The position numbers and the translations under genes are program-made. The notes under the pieces were generated by a model. The model had not been told where the DNA came from, made no database searches, and saw only the letters and a list, made by a program, of their open reading frames with translations. From Paenibacillus glycanilyticus (GTDB lineage Bacteria; Bacillota; Bacilli; Paenibacillales; Paenibacillaceae), in contig NZ_BSSQ01000013.1 of the NCBI RefSeq assembly GCF_030161375.1, positions 1 through 64,000 on the forward strand: a stretch of 64,000 nt of DNA, written 5' to 3'. Of this stretch, positions 7,587 through 16,459 are shown in pieces. Position 1 is the stretch's first letter, and every line of letters starts with the position of its first letter.

Positions 7587-8504
7587 ATGAGAACTTCATC
7601 CTCGGGTTATTGGACGGCAGTTATAATGGTGATTATCGCGGCAGCATGCTACGGAATGATGACACCGCTGCTGAAACTTGCCTATGATCAGGACTATTCC
7701 TTTCAACAGATTACGGTTCATCAGGCCGGAATGGGGACAGCGCTGTTATGGCTTCTCGTTGCAATCAGGCGAGGCTCATGGGGCCGGCATGCTTTTAGCT
7801 TGAAACATTGGGGAATGCTTGCGGTTACGGGGATATTTGGTCTCAGTTTGACGACGATCTGTTATAATCAAACTTTGGAGAGACTGGATGCTTCTTTCTC
7901 AATTGTCTTGCTTTTTCAGTTCATGTGGATTACGATTTTTCTAGAGAGTTTGTGGAACCGGAAATGGCCAACCAAATGGCAATGGACAGCTATTGCAATG
8001 GCAATGGCAGGAACGGTGCTGGCTGCGGGGCTGCTTCAGAATAAGCTCGCGAATCTCAATTGGACCGGTGTAGGATTAGGGTTAGCTTCTGCGGTATCGT
8101 ACAGTTTGTTTCTGTTTCTGGCGGGCAGAGTCGCTCCTTCCTATGATCCCGTTTTTAAATCGGCTATTATGATGTCATTTGGATTACTGGTTATTGCAGC
8201 CTTATACGGCTATAAATCATTTGAAGACAGCACGGACCTGCAGTGGGGATTGATCGGCTGGGGTATCGCGCTTGGGCTGCTCGGGCAAGTCATACCCACG
8301 GTTTTTTTCAACGCCGGAATTCCGCGGATCGGAAGCGGGCTGGCTTCCATGCTTGGAGCGATGGAGCTACCGTTTGCGGTTGTAAGTGCCTATCTTATTC
8401 TTGGCGAACCGGTATCGCTTAGAGCTGTGGCCGGCATTTTGCTCATTTTGGGCGGGATTGTACTTGCGGAATACGGTTCATGGCATAAGAAAGCTGCCGA
8501 TTGA
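7587..8504 (+). CDS. EamA-family (DMT) transporter
   Basis: A 305-residue membrane protein of the drug/metabolite transporter superfamily. It shows about ten hydrophobic helices in two tandem EamA repeats, roughly residues 8-145 and 158-298, and a glycine-rich final helix (AVAGILLILGGIVLAEYG). Such proteins export amino acids, sugars or other metabolites; the substrate cannot be inferred. The ATG at 7587 follows GGAGG at 7570-7574. It has its own promoter. The gene ends only 12 bases before the hairpin repeats that precede sigW, and no clear terminator separates them, so some read-through is possible. Confidence 0.88.
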   Translation: MRTSSSGYWTAVIMVIIAAACYGMMTPLLKLAYDQDYSFQQITVHQAGMGTALLWLLVAIRRGSWGRHAFSLKHWGMLAVTGIFGLSLTTICYNQTLERLDASFSIVLLFQFMWITIFLESLWNRKWPTKWQWTAIAMAMAGTVLAAGLLQNKLANLNWTGVGLGLASAVSYSLFLFLAGRVAPSYDPVFKSAIMMSFGLLVIAALYGYKSFEDSTDLQWGLIGWGIALGLLGQVIPTVFFNAGIPRIGSGLASMLGAMELPFAVVSAYLILGEPVSLRAVAGILLILGGIVLAEYGSWHKKAAD

Positions 8505-8516
8505 ACGTGAGGTTGC

Positions 8517-8565
8517 GCTTACGAAGTAAGAATTTTCACAAAGAGCATGTGAAAATTCTTTGTAG
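8517..8565 (+). repeat. 49-base hairpin repeat, copy 1
   Basis: The unit starts GCTTACGAAGTAAG and contains two stem-loops: CTTAC/GTAAG around GAA, then 13-base perfect arms (8528-8540 and 8548-8560) around a seven-base loop. It is followed five bases later by a second copy that keeps the pairing despite sequence changes. Confidence 0.85.
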
Positions 8566-8570
8566 CCCTT

Positions 8571-8619
8571 GCTTACGAAGTAAGAATTTTTACGAAAAGC
8601 ACGTAAAAATTCTTTGTAG
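8571..8619 (+). repeat. 49-base hairpin repeat, copy 2
   Basis: This copy has the same layout as copy 1. The 13-base arms (8582-8594 and 8602-8614) differ from copy 1 at paired positions on both sides (C to T with G to A, and A to G with T to C), so the stem is conserved by compensatory change. The unit ends directly in the AGGAGG ribosome binding site of sigW. Confidence 0.85.
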
Positions 8620-8630
8620 GAGGACAAATA

Positions 8631-9197
8631 GTGAATGTATTGGAAGCCCGTCTCGCCCGGCTAGCACTCAAAGGCGACCAACGGGCATTTGCTGAGCTTG
8701 TGGGGCTGTATCAGGACAAGCTGTTCCATATGGCCTACCGAATGTTATATAACCGCCAAGAAGCGGAAGACGTCGTACAGGAGACGTTCCTGCGCGTCTA
8801 TAAAAACCTGGAGCGTTACGATGAGTCGCTGAAGTTCTCCACGTGGATTTATCGGATCGCGACAAACTTATGTATCGACCGGTTAAGGAAACGGAAACCT
8901 TCTTATTCGCTCGATGCGGAGTCTACGGATCATGAAGGCCTCGACGGCTATTCCATGATTCCGAGCGATGACCGTACGCCGGAGTCCGAGCTTCTGCTGT
9001 CGGAAACCCAGCGTATTATTCATGATGCGATCGAATCGCTGCCTCCGAAGTACAAAACGATTATGATGCTCCGCTATATTCAGGAGATGTCCCTGCAGGA
9101 AATCGGCGACGTATTGGACATGCCGGTAACGACGATCAAGACACGCGTCCACCGCGGCAGGGAGTTTTTGCGGAAAAAGCTGGAGCATAAACTGTAG
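8631..9197 (+). CDS. sigW: Extracytoplasmic-function sigma factor SigW
   Basis: A 188-residue ECF sigma factor that directs RNA polymerase to envelope-stress genes. Region 2 spans about residues 18-85, with AYRMLYNRQEAEDVVQETFLRVY (written here only as landmark: DVVQETF at about 45) and FSTWIYRIATN; region 4 spans about 125-180 with SLQEIGDVLDMPVTTIKTRV as its helix-turn-helix. The GTG at 8631 follows AGGAGG directly downstream of the hairpin repeat. The gene order with the anti-sigma factor and cdaA-cdaR-glmM-glmS matches the B. subtilis sigW locus, which supports the name. Confidence 0.93.
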   Translation: MNVLEARLARLALKGDQRAFAELVGLYQDKLFHMAYRMLYNRQEAEDVVQETFLRVYKNLERYDESLKFSTWIYRIATNLCIDRLRKRKPSYSLDAESTDHEGLDGYSMIPSDDRTPESELLLSETQRIIHDAIESLPPKYKTIMMLRYIQEMSLQEIGDVLDMPVTTIKTRVHRGREFLRKKLEHKL

Positions 9198-9208
9198 ACG
9201 AAAAAAAG

Positions 9209-9235
9209 TGAAACATCTACAACGAGCATTACGTA
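9209..9235 (+). promoter_or_regulatory. Candidate SigW-type promoter before rsiW
   Basis: TGAAAC (9209-9214) and CGTA (9232-9235) match the SigW -35 and -10 elements, with 17 bases between them where 16 is usual. It lies between sigW and its anti-sigma gene rather than before sigW. Confidence 0.5.
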
Positions 9236-9290
9236 CTCTATAAATGTGAAGAGCTTATGCGCGAGCAAACGAAAGAAAGGACTGGCTGCT

Positions 9291-9923
9291 ATGAATTGCA
9301 ACGTCGCGGTTGTATGGATGCATGATTATTTAGACGGCGATCTGCCGCGTGAAGATGCGCAGGAATTAAAGACTCATTTGCACTCATGTCCCGCTTGCCT
9401 AGCCCGCTTTGAACAGCTGGAGAAGACGGAAGCGATGATGCTGGGTACTCTAGAGCATAGCGCTTCTATTCCCGATTATAATAAATCAGCTTTAACGGAT
9501 CGTATTATGGCTCAGTTGCCTAAAGCGGCAAAAACAAAAGAGCGCCGCGGCTTGCTCCGGTACATCTACAAGTATCCGGGACTTGCGGCCGCAGCGTTGT
9601 TCGTGCTTGTCATGCTCGGCAGCTTCACTTCCATGTGGGAGCAGGATTCCAAGCTGATTGTATCGGGTGAAGATCTGCAGCAGGTTGTCATTAACGGAAA
9701 CACGGTTACGGTTCCCGAAGGCGCTCATGTAAAAGGTAATCTGGTTGTCGAGAATGGAACGGCTGAAGTGCAAGGCGAAGTAGATGGCAATGTAACGGTC
9801 ATCGACGGCAACCTGAATCTGGCATCAACCGGGTATATTACTGGACAAAGCCGGACCATCGATCAGGCGCTAGACTGGTTCTGGTACAAAGTGACGGAAA
9901 CGTTTAGCGGATTGGCTAATTAG
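9291..9923 (+). CDS. rsiW: Anti-sigma-W factor (zinc-finger anti-sigma, RsiW-like)
   Basis: A 210-residue single-pass membrane protein that should hold SigW inactive until cleaved by site-1 and site-2 proteases and cytoplasmic ClpXP. The N-terminal ZAS domain shows the HxxxCxxC signature (HLHSCPACLARF). One transmembrane helix (YPGLAAAALFVLVMLGSF) is followed by an outside domain with short repeated beta strands (VTVPEGAHVKGNLVVENG) resembling polymer-forming bactofilin repeats. The ATG at 9291 is preferred over the frame opening at 9246 because GAAAGG lies just before it and the protein then begins at the ZAS domain. It follows sigW by 93 bases. Confidence 0.9.
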   Translation: MNCNVAVVWMHDYLDGDLPREDAQELKTHLHSCPACLARFEQLEKTEAMMLGTLEHSASIPDYNKSALTDRIMAQLPKAAKTKERRGLLRYIYKYPGLAAAALFVLVMLGSFTSMWEQDSKLIVSGEDLQQVVINGNTVTVPEGAHVKGNLVVENGTAEVQGEVDGNVTVIDGNLNLASTGYITGQSRTIDQALDWFWYKVTETFSGLAN

Positions 9924-9929
9924 GACGAA

Positions 9930-9963
9930 ACTGCCTCTCTTGCAGAGAGGCAGTATTTTTTTT
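9930..9963 (+). terminator. Terminator after rsiW
   Basis: Eleven-base arms ACTGCCTCTCT and AGAGAGGCAGT with a three-base loop, then a T-rich run. It separates the sigma/anti-sigma pair from cdaA, so cdaA needs read-through or its own promoter. Confidence 0.92.
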
Positions 9964-10049
9964 CTGAAAAAAAGGGTTTCCAAGTGCAATTCTAGAAAAC
10001 AATAAAGTTGAATCCAGAAGTTTGTCGTTGGCAGTTTGGGGGTTGAGCT

Positions 10050-10895
10050 ATGAATTACTTCAATGATTTGACTTGGAATGGCTGGATTAAAGACATCATC
10101 GATGTCGGTATAGTTAGTTATATTATCTATAAATTGATTTTGCTGGTTAGAGGCACAAGAGCGGTCCAGCTGCTGAAAGGGATTCTGGTCCTGGTTGGAA
10201 CATGGGCCATCAGCACCTGGTTTAACTTGTATACGCTGAAATGGCTGATGAACCAGATGTTTACGTTTGGTGTATTGGCGGTATTTATTATTTTCCAACC
10301 GGAACTTCGGCGTGCGCTTGAGCAATTAGGACGAGGTAAGCTGTTTGCCCGTACTTCAACGCTGGAGAAAGATATTGTTACCGAGCAGATTGAAAGGGTC
10401 ATGAAGGCCGTTCAGCATATGGCTCAGCGAAGCGTCGGAGCATTGATCGTATTTGAACGAAATACGGGAGTTACCGAGCTGATTGAGTCCGGGATCCAGA
10501 TGGAGTCGCGGATTACGTCCGAGCTGCTCATCAATATTTTCACGCCAAATACTCCGCTGCATGACGGAGCCGTTATAATCCGGGGCAATCAAATTATGGC
10601 TGCCGGTTGTTATTTGCCGCTGTCGGAAAATCCGTTCATCAGCAAGGAACTCGGGACTCGCCATCGCGCTGCCATTGGGGTTAGCGAGGTAAGCGACGCC
10701 ATAGCGGTTATTGTATCGGAAGAGACGGGACAAGTCTCCCTTGCGATCAACGGCATGATTGTGCGCGATATTAAGGAAGAATCGCTTATTTCCAAGCTGT
10801 ATGAAGAGCTGACGCCGAGTCAGACGAGCAGCAAGGAGCGGGCATCCGTCTCCTCGTTCTCGTTCTGGAAGCGGAAAGGAGGCCGCGATGGATAA
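10050..10895 (+). CDS. cdaA: Diadenylate cyclase CdaA
   Basis: A 281-residue membrane enzyme that condenses two ATP into cyclic di-AMP, which controls potassium and osmolyte uptake and cell-wall balance. Three transmembrane segments occupy about residues 12-95, followed by a DAC domain with the catalytic DGA motif (Asp172) and the RHR motif (204-206, LGTRHRAAIG). It overlaps cdaR by eight bases and is followed by glmM, the conserved cdaA-cdaR-glmM arrangement in which both neighbours modulate the cyclase. Confidence 0.96.
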   Translation: MNYFNDLTWNGWIKDIIDVGIVSYIIYKLILLVRGTRAVQLLKGILVLVGTWAISTWFNLYTLKWLMNQMFTFGVLAVFIIFQPELRRALEQLGRGKLFARTSTLEKDIVTEQIERVMKAVQHMAQRSVGALIVFERNTGVTELIESGIQMESRITSELLINIFTPNTPLHDGAVIIRGNQIMAAGCYLPLSENPFISKELGTRHRAAIGVSEVSDAIAVIVSEETGQVSLAINGMIVRDIKEESLISKLYEELTPSQTSSKERASVSSFSFWKRKGGRDG

Positions 10896-12345
10896 GTGGT
10901 TAAGTCATCCGACGATCCTTAAGATTTTGTCTGTTGCCATTGCGCTGATGTTGTGGGCGATGGTCCACTTCGATGCGGAGTCGACGCCGGCTACCGTAAC
11001 TTCCAATATGGATACGAAAGTTATCGAGGCGGCTGCGGTTACCGCGACTGGACTTGATGAAACGAAATATGCCTTAGTCAATGTCGAACCTACCGTTGTT
11101 CGGATGGTGGTTGAAGGCCGCAAAGCGAATCTGTTGAAAATAAATGAAGACGAGGGTTATGCGGTCCATCTGGATTTAAGCGATGTGACGGCAGGCGAGC
11201 ATGTGGTGCCGTTGACCTACGATTTGCCCAAGGGCATTAGTCTGATTGAAATGTCTCCCCGTTCCGCTACAGTAGATGTGGTGGAGATCGAGACCAAAAC
11301 GTTCGAGCTTGGGGTCGCAACGGAAGGGACGCCCGCGAATGGATATATTGCTGGCGAGCCAACCGTCAAATCCGGAACTATCGTGAATATTACGCTACCG
11401 AAGGATGAGATGGCTCTAGTAGGCGCGGTGCGTACAACCGTTGACATCGAAGGCGCGGAAAAAACCGTCGTGAACAAAAAAGCGCAGGTTGTCGTATATG
11501 ATACGGAAGGCGAAGCGATGGAGCATGCAATCATTAAGCCGGCGACCGTCGAAGTGGAAGTGCCGGTTACGCCGCCGCTCAAGACGATGCCTTTGCAGTT
11601 AAGCTTTACGGGAAGCCTGCCTGATGGACTGAGCGTAAGTTCGGTAAAGGCGGATATTGATAAAGTTGCCGTATACGGTGATCAGAAGCTGCTGGATTCC
11701 ATGGATACATATACCGGCGGCGTTGTAGTTGATCTATCCAAAATTAAGGAATCCGGTACGGTTAAAGCGAAAGTAACGGCTGTTGGCGATGTGAAGATGG
11801 TCGAGCCGGCTGAAATTAATGTTGAGGTTACCGTGGTACCTTCGGAGACGCTGACGCTGGACCGGAGCGTAATCATGAACGATCTACCGGAAGGGCTGAA
11901 AGCCGCTTTCAAAGAGCCTGCAGACGGTCATATCTCAATCACAGTCCGTGGTGCGCCTAATATTCTTGCGGCGATTCAAGACGATGATGTACGGCTTATA
12001 GCCGATCTTAGCGAGGCGAAGGTCGGGCAAGCGACCTTCCCGCTGCTCGTGAAGCTGCCGCGATTCATTGATCTGGCGGACGAGTCGCAGAAATTCTCGA
12101 TTAAGCTTGATATAACGGACAAAAATGCATCAACCGGGAATAACTCGGACGGTGGCGGAGATGTTCCGGCCGGCGGACAGCCGGAACATCCGCCAAGCCA
12201 AACTCCGCCACCGGATACGGGGACGGGAACTGACTCCGGTTCGAATAACGGGACAAACACCGGTACAGGGAACGGTACAAATACCGGCACGGATCCGGAT
12301 TCGAGTACCGAACCGGACCCGTCAGACTCCAATACGAGCGAATAA
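10888..12345 (+). CDS. cdaR: CdaA regulator CdaR (YbbR-domain protein)
   Basis: A 485-residue extracytoplasmic protein anchored by one N-terminal helix (ILKILSVAIALMLWAMVHF region). It contains four YbbR beta repeats over about residues 35-410, each with the V-x-V strand pattern and a PxxxxV turn, and a low-complexity tail rich in Gly, Thr, Asn and Pro (about 415-485) that may reach into the wall. In Bacillales CdaR binds and tunes CdaA. The ATG at 10888 overlaps cdaA and is preceded by AAAGGAGG. Confidence 0.92.
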   Translation: MDKWLSHPTILKILSVAIALMLWAMVHFDAESTPATVTSNMDTKVIEAAAVTATGLDETKYALVNVEPTVVRMVVEGRKANLLKINEDEGYAVHLDLSDVTAGEHVVPLTYDLPKGISLIEMSPRSATVDVVEIETKTFELGVATEGTPANGYIAGEPTVKSGTIVNITLPKDEMALVGAVRTTVDIEGAEKTVVNKKAQVVVYDTEGEAMEHAIIKPATVEVEVPVTPPLKTMPLQLSFTGSLPDGLSVSSVKADIDKVAVYGDQKLLDSMDTYTGGVVVDLSKIKESGTVKAKVTAVGDVKMVEPAEINVEVTVVPSETLTLDRSVIMNDLPEGLKAAFKEPADGHISITVRGAPNILAAIQDDDVRLIADLSEAKVGQATFPLLVKLPRFIDLADESQKFSIKLDITDKNASTGNNSDGGGDVPAGGQPEHPPSQTPPPDTGTGTDSGSNNGTNTGTGNGTNTGTDPDSSTEPDPSDSNTSE

Positions 12346-12464
12346 GGCTGTATTGCGCAAAGAAAACGGAAATTAAAAGTAGTTCAAAAGCGGCCTCAGA
12401 TCGAGTAGGATTAGGAATAGGCCATTTGAAGCAGATTTTTTGGACAAAAGGGGCATGAGAAGAT

Positions 12465-13805
12465 ATGGGGAAATATTTTGGAACGGATGGTGTTCGCGGG
12501 GTTGCCAATAGCGAACTGACTCCGGAGCTTGCTTATAAAATCGGCCGCTGCGGCGGTTATGTTCTAACGGGACAGGCGGATAAGCCAAAGGTGGTTATTG
12601 GTCTGGATACGCGGATTTCGGGTCCGATGCTGGAAGCTGCGCTTATTGCCGGCCTTCTATCTATTGGCGCGAGCGTTATTCGCCTTGGCGTCGTATCGAC
12701 CCCAGCCGTAGCGTATATTACGCGTGAGCTTAAAGCAGATGCAGGCGTTATGATTTCGGCTTCGCATAACCCTGTTCAAGATAACGGCATTAAGTTTTTT
12801 GGCGGCGACGGCTTCAAGTTGTCCGATGAGACGGAACTTGAGATCGAACGCCTGATTGACGCGGAAGCAGATGAGCTTCCACGCCCAATCGGCGGTGATA
12901 TCGGAACTGTAATGAACGATGACAACGCGAAATACCGTTACCTGGATTATTTGAAAACAACGATCAGTGGCGATTTCAACGGCCTGAAGATCGTTCTCGA
13001 TTGCGCGAATGGCTCTGCTTACGAGCTGGCGCCAAAAGTATTCCGCGAGCTTGGCGCGGAGATCATTACGGTCGGCGCGGAGCCGGACGGCCGCAACATT
13101 AATGCAGGCGTTGGTTCGACGCATCCGGAATATTTGCGCGAGCAAGTACTGGCGCATGGCGCGGACCTGGGCCTCTCGTTCGACGGTGATGCAGACCGTC
13201 TAATCGCGATTGACGACAAAGGCGAAGAAGTGGACGGCGACTATATCCTGTGCATTTGCGGCGACGCGATGAAGCGGGCCGGCAAACTGAGCAATGAGAC
13301 GGTTGTAACGACGGTTATGGCGAACATCGGCTTCTTCAAAGCGACGCAGCGCCTGAGCTTGCAAACGGCTCAAACGGCTGTTGGCGACCGTTACGTAATG
13401 GAAGAAATGCGCCGCGGCGGATTTAACTTGGGCGGCGAACAGTCCGGCCATGTTATTTTCCTCGATTACAATACAACCGGCGACGGTATTCTGACAGCCT
13501 TGCAACTGGTGGACACGCTCGTGGCATCCGGCCAGAAGTTAAGCGAGCTTAAAAACCTGATGAGCAAATATCCGCAGGTGCTGGTGAACGTTCGCGTAGC
13601 AGACAAAAGCCTATACGCGGGCAATGCCGCAATTGCGGCTGCTGTAGAAGAAGTGGAGAAGGAGCTTGGCGATAACGGCCGCGTGCTCGTTCGCCCTTCC
13701 GGTACGGAATCGCTCATTCGCGTCATGGCGGAAGGTCCGGACAAAGAACAGATTGAAGCTTATGTAGCGCGAATTGTTGATGTCGTGAAAGAGCAATTGG
13801 GCTAA
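12465..13805 (+). CDS. glmM: Phosphoglucosamine mutase GlmM
   Basis: A 446-residue alpha-D-phosphohexomutase converting glucosamine-6-phosphate to glucosamine-1-phosphate, the second step from fructose-6-phosphate to UDP-GlcNAc. The phospho-serine loop SASHNP has its catalytic Ser at 100, the metal loop DGDADR is present at about 240, and the C-terminal phosphate loop RPSGTES lies near 410. The length is normal. In related species GlmM also binds and inhibits CdaA, consistent with the gene order. Confidence 0.97.
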   Translation: MGKYFGTDGVRGVANSELTPELAYKIGRCGGYVLTGQADKPKVVIGLDTRISGPMLEAALIAGLLSIGASVIRLGVVSTPAVAYITRELKADAGVMISASHNPVQDNGIKFFGGDGFKLSDETELEIERLIDAEADELPRPIGGDIGTVMNDDNAKYRYLDYLKTTISGDFNGLKIVLDCANGSAYELAPKVFRELGAEIITVGAEPDGRNINAGVGSTHPEYLREQVLAHGADLGLSFDGDADRLIAIDDKGEEVDGDYILCICGDAMKRAGKLSNETVVTTVMANIGFFKATQRLSLQTAQTAVGDRYVMEEMRRGGFNLGGEQSGHVIFLDYNTTGDGILTALQLVDTLVASGQKLSELKNLMSKYPQVLVNVRVADKSLYAGNAAIAAAVEEVEKELGDNGRVLVRPSGTESLIRVMAEGPDKEQIEAYVARIVDVVKEQLG

Positions 13806-13858
13806 AGATTAGTTGGCTTAACAGTCAACATGGATTCGGTGCCGACAAATATAAAGAT

Positions 13859-13884
13859 CCCCACGAAATTCGTGGGGACTTTTA
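13859..13884 (+). terminator. Likely terminator after glmM
   Basis: CCCCACG and CGTGGGG pair around AAATT and are followed by a short, interrupted T run, so it may be weak. Confidence 0.65.
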
Positions 13885-14043
13885 CATTTGTGGCTAGACC
13901 AATGAATATATAGGTAATGTAAGGAAGTTTTTTGCTTCAAAAGCTAGGGCAAATGTAGGGCCGGGCTTGGGCATTTTGGACGAGAAGGCGTATATTTATA
14001 GGGGAAATTAGGGGCGTTGTTCGTCCTGCGCCTAAAGTTCAGG

Positions 14044-14072
14044 TTGCGAAACAAGTCGAAAGTGAATATGAT
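14044..14072 (+). promoter_or_regulatory. Promoter of glmS
   Basis: TTGCGA (14044-14049) and TATGAT (14067-14072) lie 17 bases apart, placing the predicted transcript start about 50 bases before the ribozyme cleavage site. The preceding 160 bases (13885-14043) show nothing recognisable. Confidence 0.6.
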
Positions 14073-14128
14073 AGAAAGTATGATTCCAGCAGGAAAGCGA
14101 GGATAGCGGTTCAAATAAAGTTTCATAA

Positions 14129-14310
14129 GCGCCAGAGCTTCAAGGGGATGATGCCTTCTAAATCCGGATATCAGGATGAGGAAGGATCATACGAGGAAGC
14201 TGACGAGGTGGGGGTGTTCGAAATATTCGGCGGGGACCTCCCGGTTATGGATAGCCAACCGAAAGCCGCAACGCAAAAAGATTGGGCGACTGATCTCACA
14301 AACGTTCGGC
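14129..14310 (+). ncRNA. glmS ribozyme (glucosamine-6-phosphate riboswitch)
   Basis: The RNA begins with the conserved cleavage-site context A|GCGCC at 14128/14129. The core follows: GACGAGG at 14202, TTCGAAATATTCGGCGG at about 14217, CCTCCCGG, and the P4-like element GGGCGACT near 14284 before CACAAACG. On binding glucosamine-6-phosphate the RNA cleaves itself and the downstream mRNA is degraded, lowering GlmS synthesis. The P1 stem (AGCTTC with GAAGCT, 14136-14201) is long and holds further stacked helices (CCTTC/GAAGG, ATCC/GGAT). The 3' limit is approximate. Confidence 0.93.
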
Positions 14311-14494
14311 AGGCTACACGTCTTCTTTACCTTTCATTCTTTTCGAGTTTATTAACATGCTCCCGTATGTCTATGGTGCCGCCTGAGAGGTCGGCACGGG
14401 CAAGAAGGGAAAATAAAAAGCCTGTGCCGCATATAGGCTGGCTGCCGTAGTCATAGTTGGGAGACAACTATTTGATTATCGGAGGTCTTTATAT

Positions 14495-16327
14495 ATGTGT
14501 GGTATTGTTGGATATATTGGTAAACGTGATTCTCAGGATATTTTGATCGAAGGACTTAAGAAGCTGGAATACCGGGGTTATGATTCCGCTGGTATTGCGG
14601 TATTCACGAAGAACGGACTGGAGATCAAGAAATCCAAAGGCCGCTTGGCTGTGCTGGAGGATAAACTGCGCGATGAGCCGCTTGCCGGGTCGGTCGGTAT
14701 CGGTCATACGCGTTGGGCAACTCATGGCAAACCATCGGACGTGAACTCGCATCCTCATACGGATAACTCGGCTAAGTTCTCGGTTGTGCATAACGGCATT
14801 GTCGAAAACTACCTGGATCTGAAAGATGAGTTGATCGCGAAAGGTCATCGTTTTGTGTCGGAGACCGATACGGAAGTTATCTCGCACCTGGTTGCTGACG
14901 AATATGATGGCAACATTGTCGAAGCGGTACAACGCGCTGTAAAACGGATGCGCGGCGCATTTGCGCTGGGCGTATTAACAGAATTCGAACCAGAACGTCT
15001 GGTTGCGGTTCGTTTTGCTAGCCCGCTTGTTATCGGCATTGGCGAAGGCGAGAACTTCATCGGGTCGGATATTCCGGCAATTTTGGAGCATACTCGAAAT
15101 GTATACATCTTGAACGACGGCGAAATGGCTGTATTGACACGTGATGGTGTCGAACTGATGACGACAGAGGGCGAATTTATTTCCAAGGAAATATACCATG
15201 TCGATTGGGATCTTGTAACAGCAGAGAAAGCCGGATTTGATCATTTTATGCTGAAAGAGATTTACGAGCAGCCGAAGGCTTACCGTGACACCATGCTGGG
15301 CCGCATTGCGGAAGATGGCAAGTCCGTAAACCTGCAAGAGCTGACGATGACAGCTGATTACATCAAATCGGTTCGCAAAGTGCATATCGTTGCTTGCGGT
15401 ACGGCTTATCATGCCGGCATGGTTGGCAAAACGGTTATTGAATCGCTCGCGCGTATTCCGGTTGAGACGGATGTAGCATCCGAATACCGTTACCGTTCGC
15501 CAATTATTACGCCTGATACGCTTGTTATCGTAGTAAGCCAATCCGGTGAAACTGCCGATACGCTGGCTGCGCTTCGCGAAGCGAAACGCAACGGTGCACG
15601 CGTACTCGCAATCACTAATGTTGTAGGCAGCTCGGTTGCCCGCGAAGCGGATGACGTGCTTGTTACTTGGGCAGGTCCGGAGATTGCGGTAGCTTCGACG
15701 AAAGCTTACACTTCGCAGCTGATTGCCTTCTACCTGTTTGGTCTGCACCTGGCATGCACGTTGGGCACTAAAGACGAGGCAACGGTTGCAGGCTTGATCG
15801 CCGCAATGAACGAGCTTCCAGAGCAAGTGGAGAGCATCCTTGAGAATGCTCCGGTTCTGAAGCAAGTAGCAGAGTCGATCTCGCATCACAAAAACCTGTT
15901 CTTCATCGGCCGCGGCGTTGACTATGCAGTCGCGCAAGAAGGTTCGCTGAAGCTGAAAGAAATCTCTTATATTCACTCCGAAGCGTATGCGGCAGGCGAG
16001 CTGAAGCATGGCACGCTGGCATTGATCGAGGACGGCATTCCGGTTATCGCGCTCGTTACGCAAGAAGAGCTGTATGAGAAAACGCTGAGCAACATCAAGG
16101 AAGTGAAAGCTCGCGGCGCGCATGTTCTGGGCCTCGCAAACGCAGGCAGCGAAGTTGAGGTAGGCAAGTCCGTTGACGAATTGTTCGCGATTCCGAAGAC
16201 GCTGCCGCTTCTTGCACCGGCTCTGTCGGTTGTGCCTTTGCAGCTGATCTCCTACTACGCATCACTGGCACTTGGCCATGACGTGGATAAACCGCGTAAC
16301 CTCGCGAAATCCGTAACGGTTGAGTAA
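14495..16327 (+). CDS. glmS: Glutamine-fructose-6-phosphate aminotransferase GlmS
   Basis: A 610-residue enzyme that makes glucosamine-6-phosphate from fructose-6-phosphate and glutamine, the committed step of wall amino-sugar synthesis. The N-terminal nucleophile Cys2 (MCGIVGYIG) marks the class II glutaminase domain (about 1-240). Two SIS sugar-isomerase domains follow (about 290-420 and 460-600), and the C terminus is DKPRNLAKSVTVE as in the family. The ATG at 14495 follows GGAGGTC. Expression is controlled by the ribozyme in its leader. Confidence 0.98.
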   Translation: MCGIVGYIGKRDSQDILIEGLKKLEYRGYDSAGIAVFTKNGLEIKKSKGRLAVLEDKLRDEPLAGSVGIGHTRWATHGKPSDVNSHPHTDNSAKFSVVHNGIVENYLDLKDELIAKGHRFVSETDTEVISHLVADEYDGNIVEAVQRAVKRMRGAFALGVLTEFEPERLVAVRFASPLVIGIGEGENFIGSDIPAILEHTRNVYILNDGEMAVLTRDGVELMTTEGEFISKEIYHVDWDLVTAEKAGFDHFMLKEIYEQPKAYRDTMLGRIAEDGKSVNLQELTMTADYIKSVRKVHIVACGTAYHAGMVGKTVIESLARIPVETDVASEYRYRSPIITPDTLVIVVSQSGETADTLAALREAKRNGARVLAITNVVGSSVAREADDVLVTWAGPEIAVASTKAYTSQLIAFYLFGLHLACTLGTKDEATVAGLIAAMNELPEQVESILENAPVLKQVAESISHHKNLFFIGRGVDYAVAQEGSLKLKEISYIHSEAYAAGELKHGTLALIEDGIPVIALVTQEELYEKTLSNIKEVKARGAHVLGLANAGSEVEVGKSVDELFAIPKTLPLLAPALSVVPLQLISYYASLALGHDVDKPRNLAKSVTVE

Positions 16328-16350
16328 TATAGTTCTAATAAACAACAAAA

Positions 16351-16386
16351 AATACCCGATGAGGCTTTTATAGATCATCGGGTATT
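16351..16386 (+). terminator. Terminator after glmS
   Basis: AATACCCGATGA and TCATCGGGTATT form a 12-base stem around a 12-base loop. The T run is poor on this strand. Confidence 0.7.
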
Positions 16387-16459
16387 GTTATGATGGGGCC
16401 ATCCATTAATAGCAGATACACGAATTACACTTAGGTAAGCAGGATTGCAAGGAGGATTT

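Noticed and set aside
8517..8619. Repeat units before sigW as a possible CRISPR array
   Set aside because: There are only two units with a five-base spacing, they form long hairpins, and no cas gene is present.
8501..8695. Open frame over the sigW leader
   Set aside because: It is generated by the two repeat units and overlaps the sigW start in another frame.
14148..14450. Open frame of 100 codons before glmS
   Set aside because: It lies inside the glmS ribozyme, whose conserved RNA core explains the sequence.
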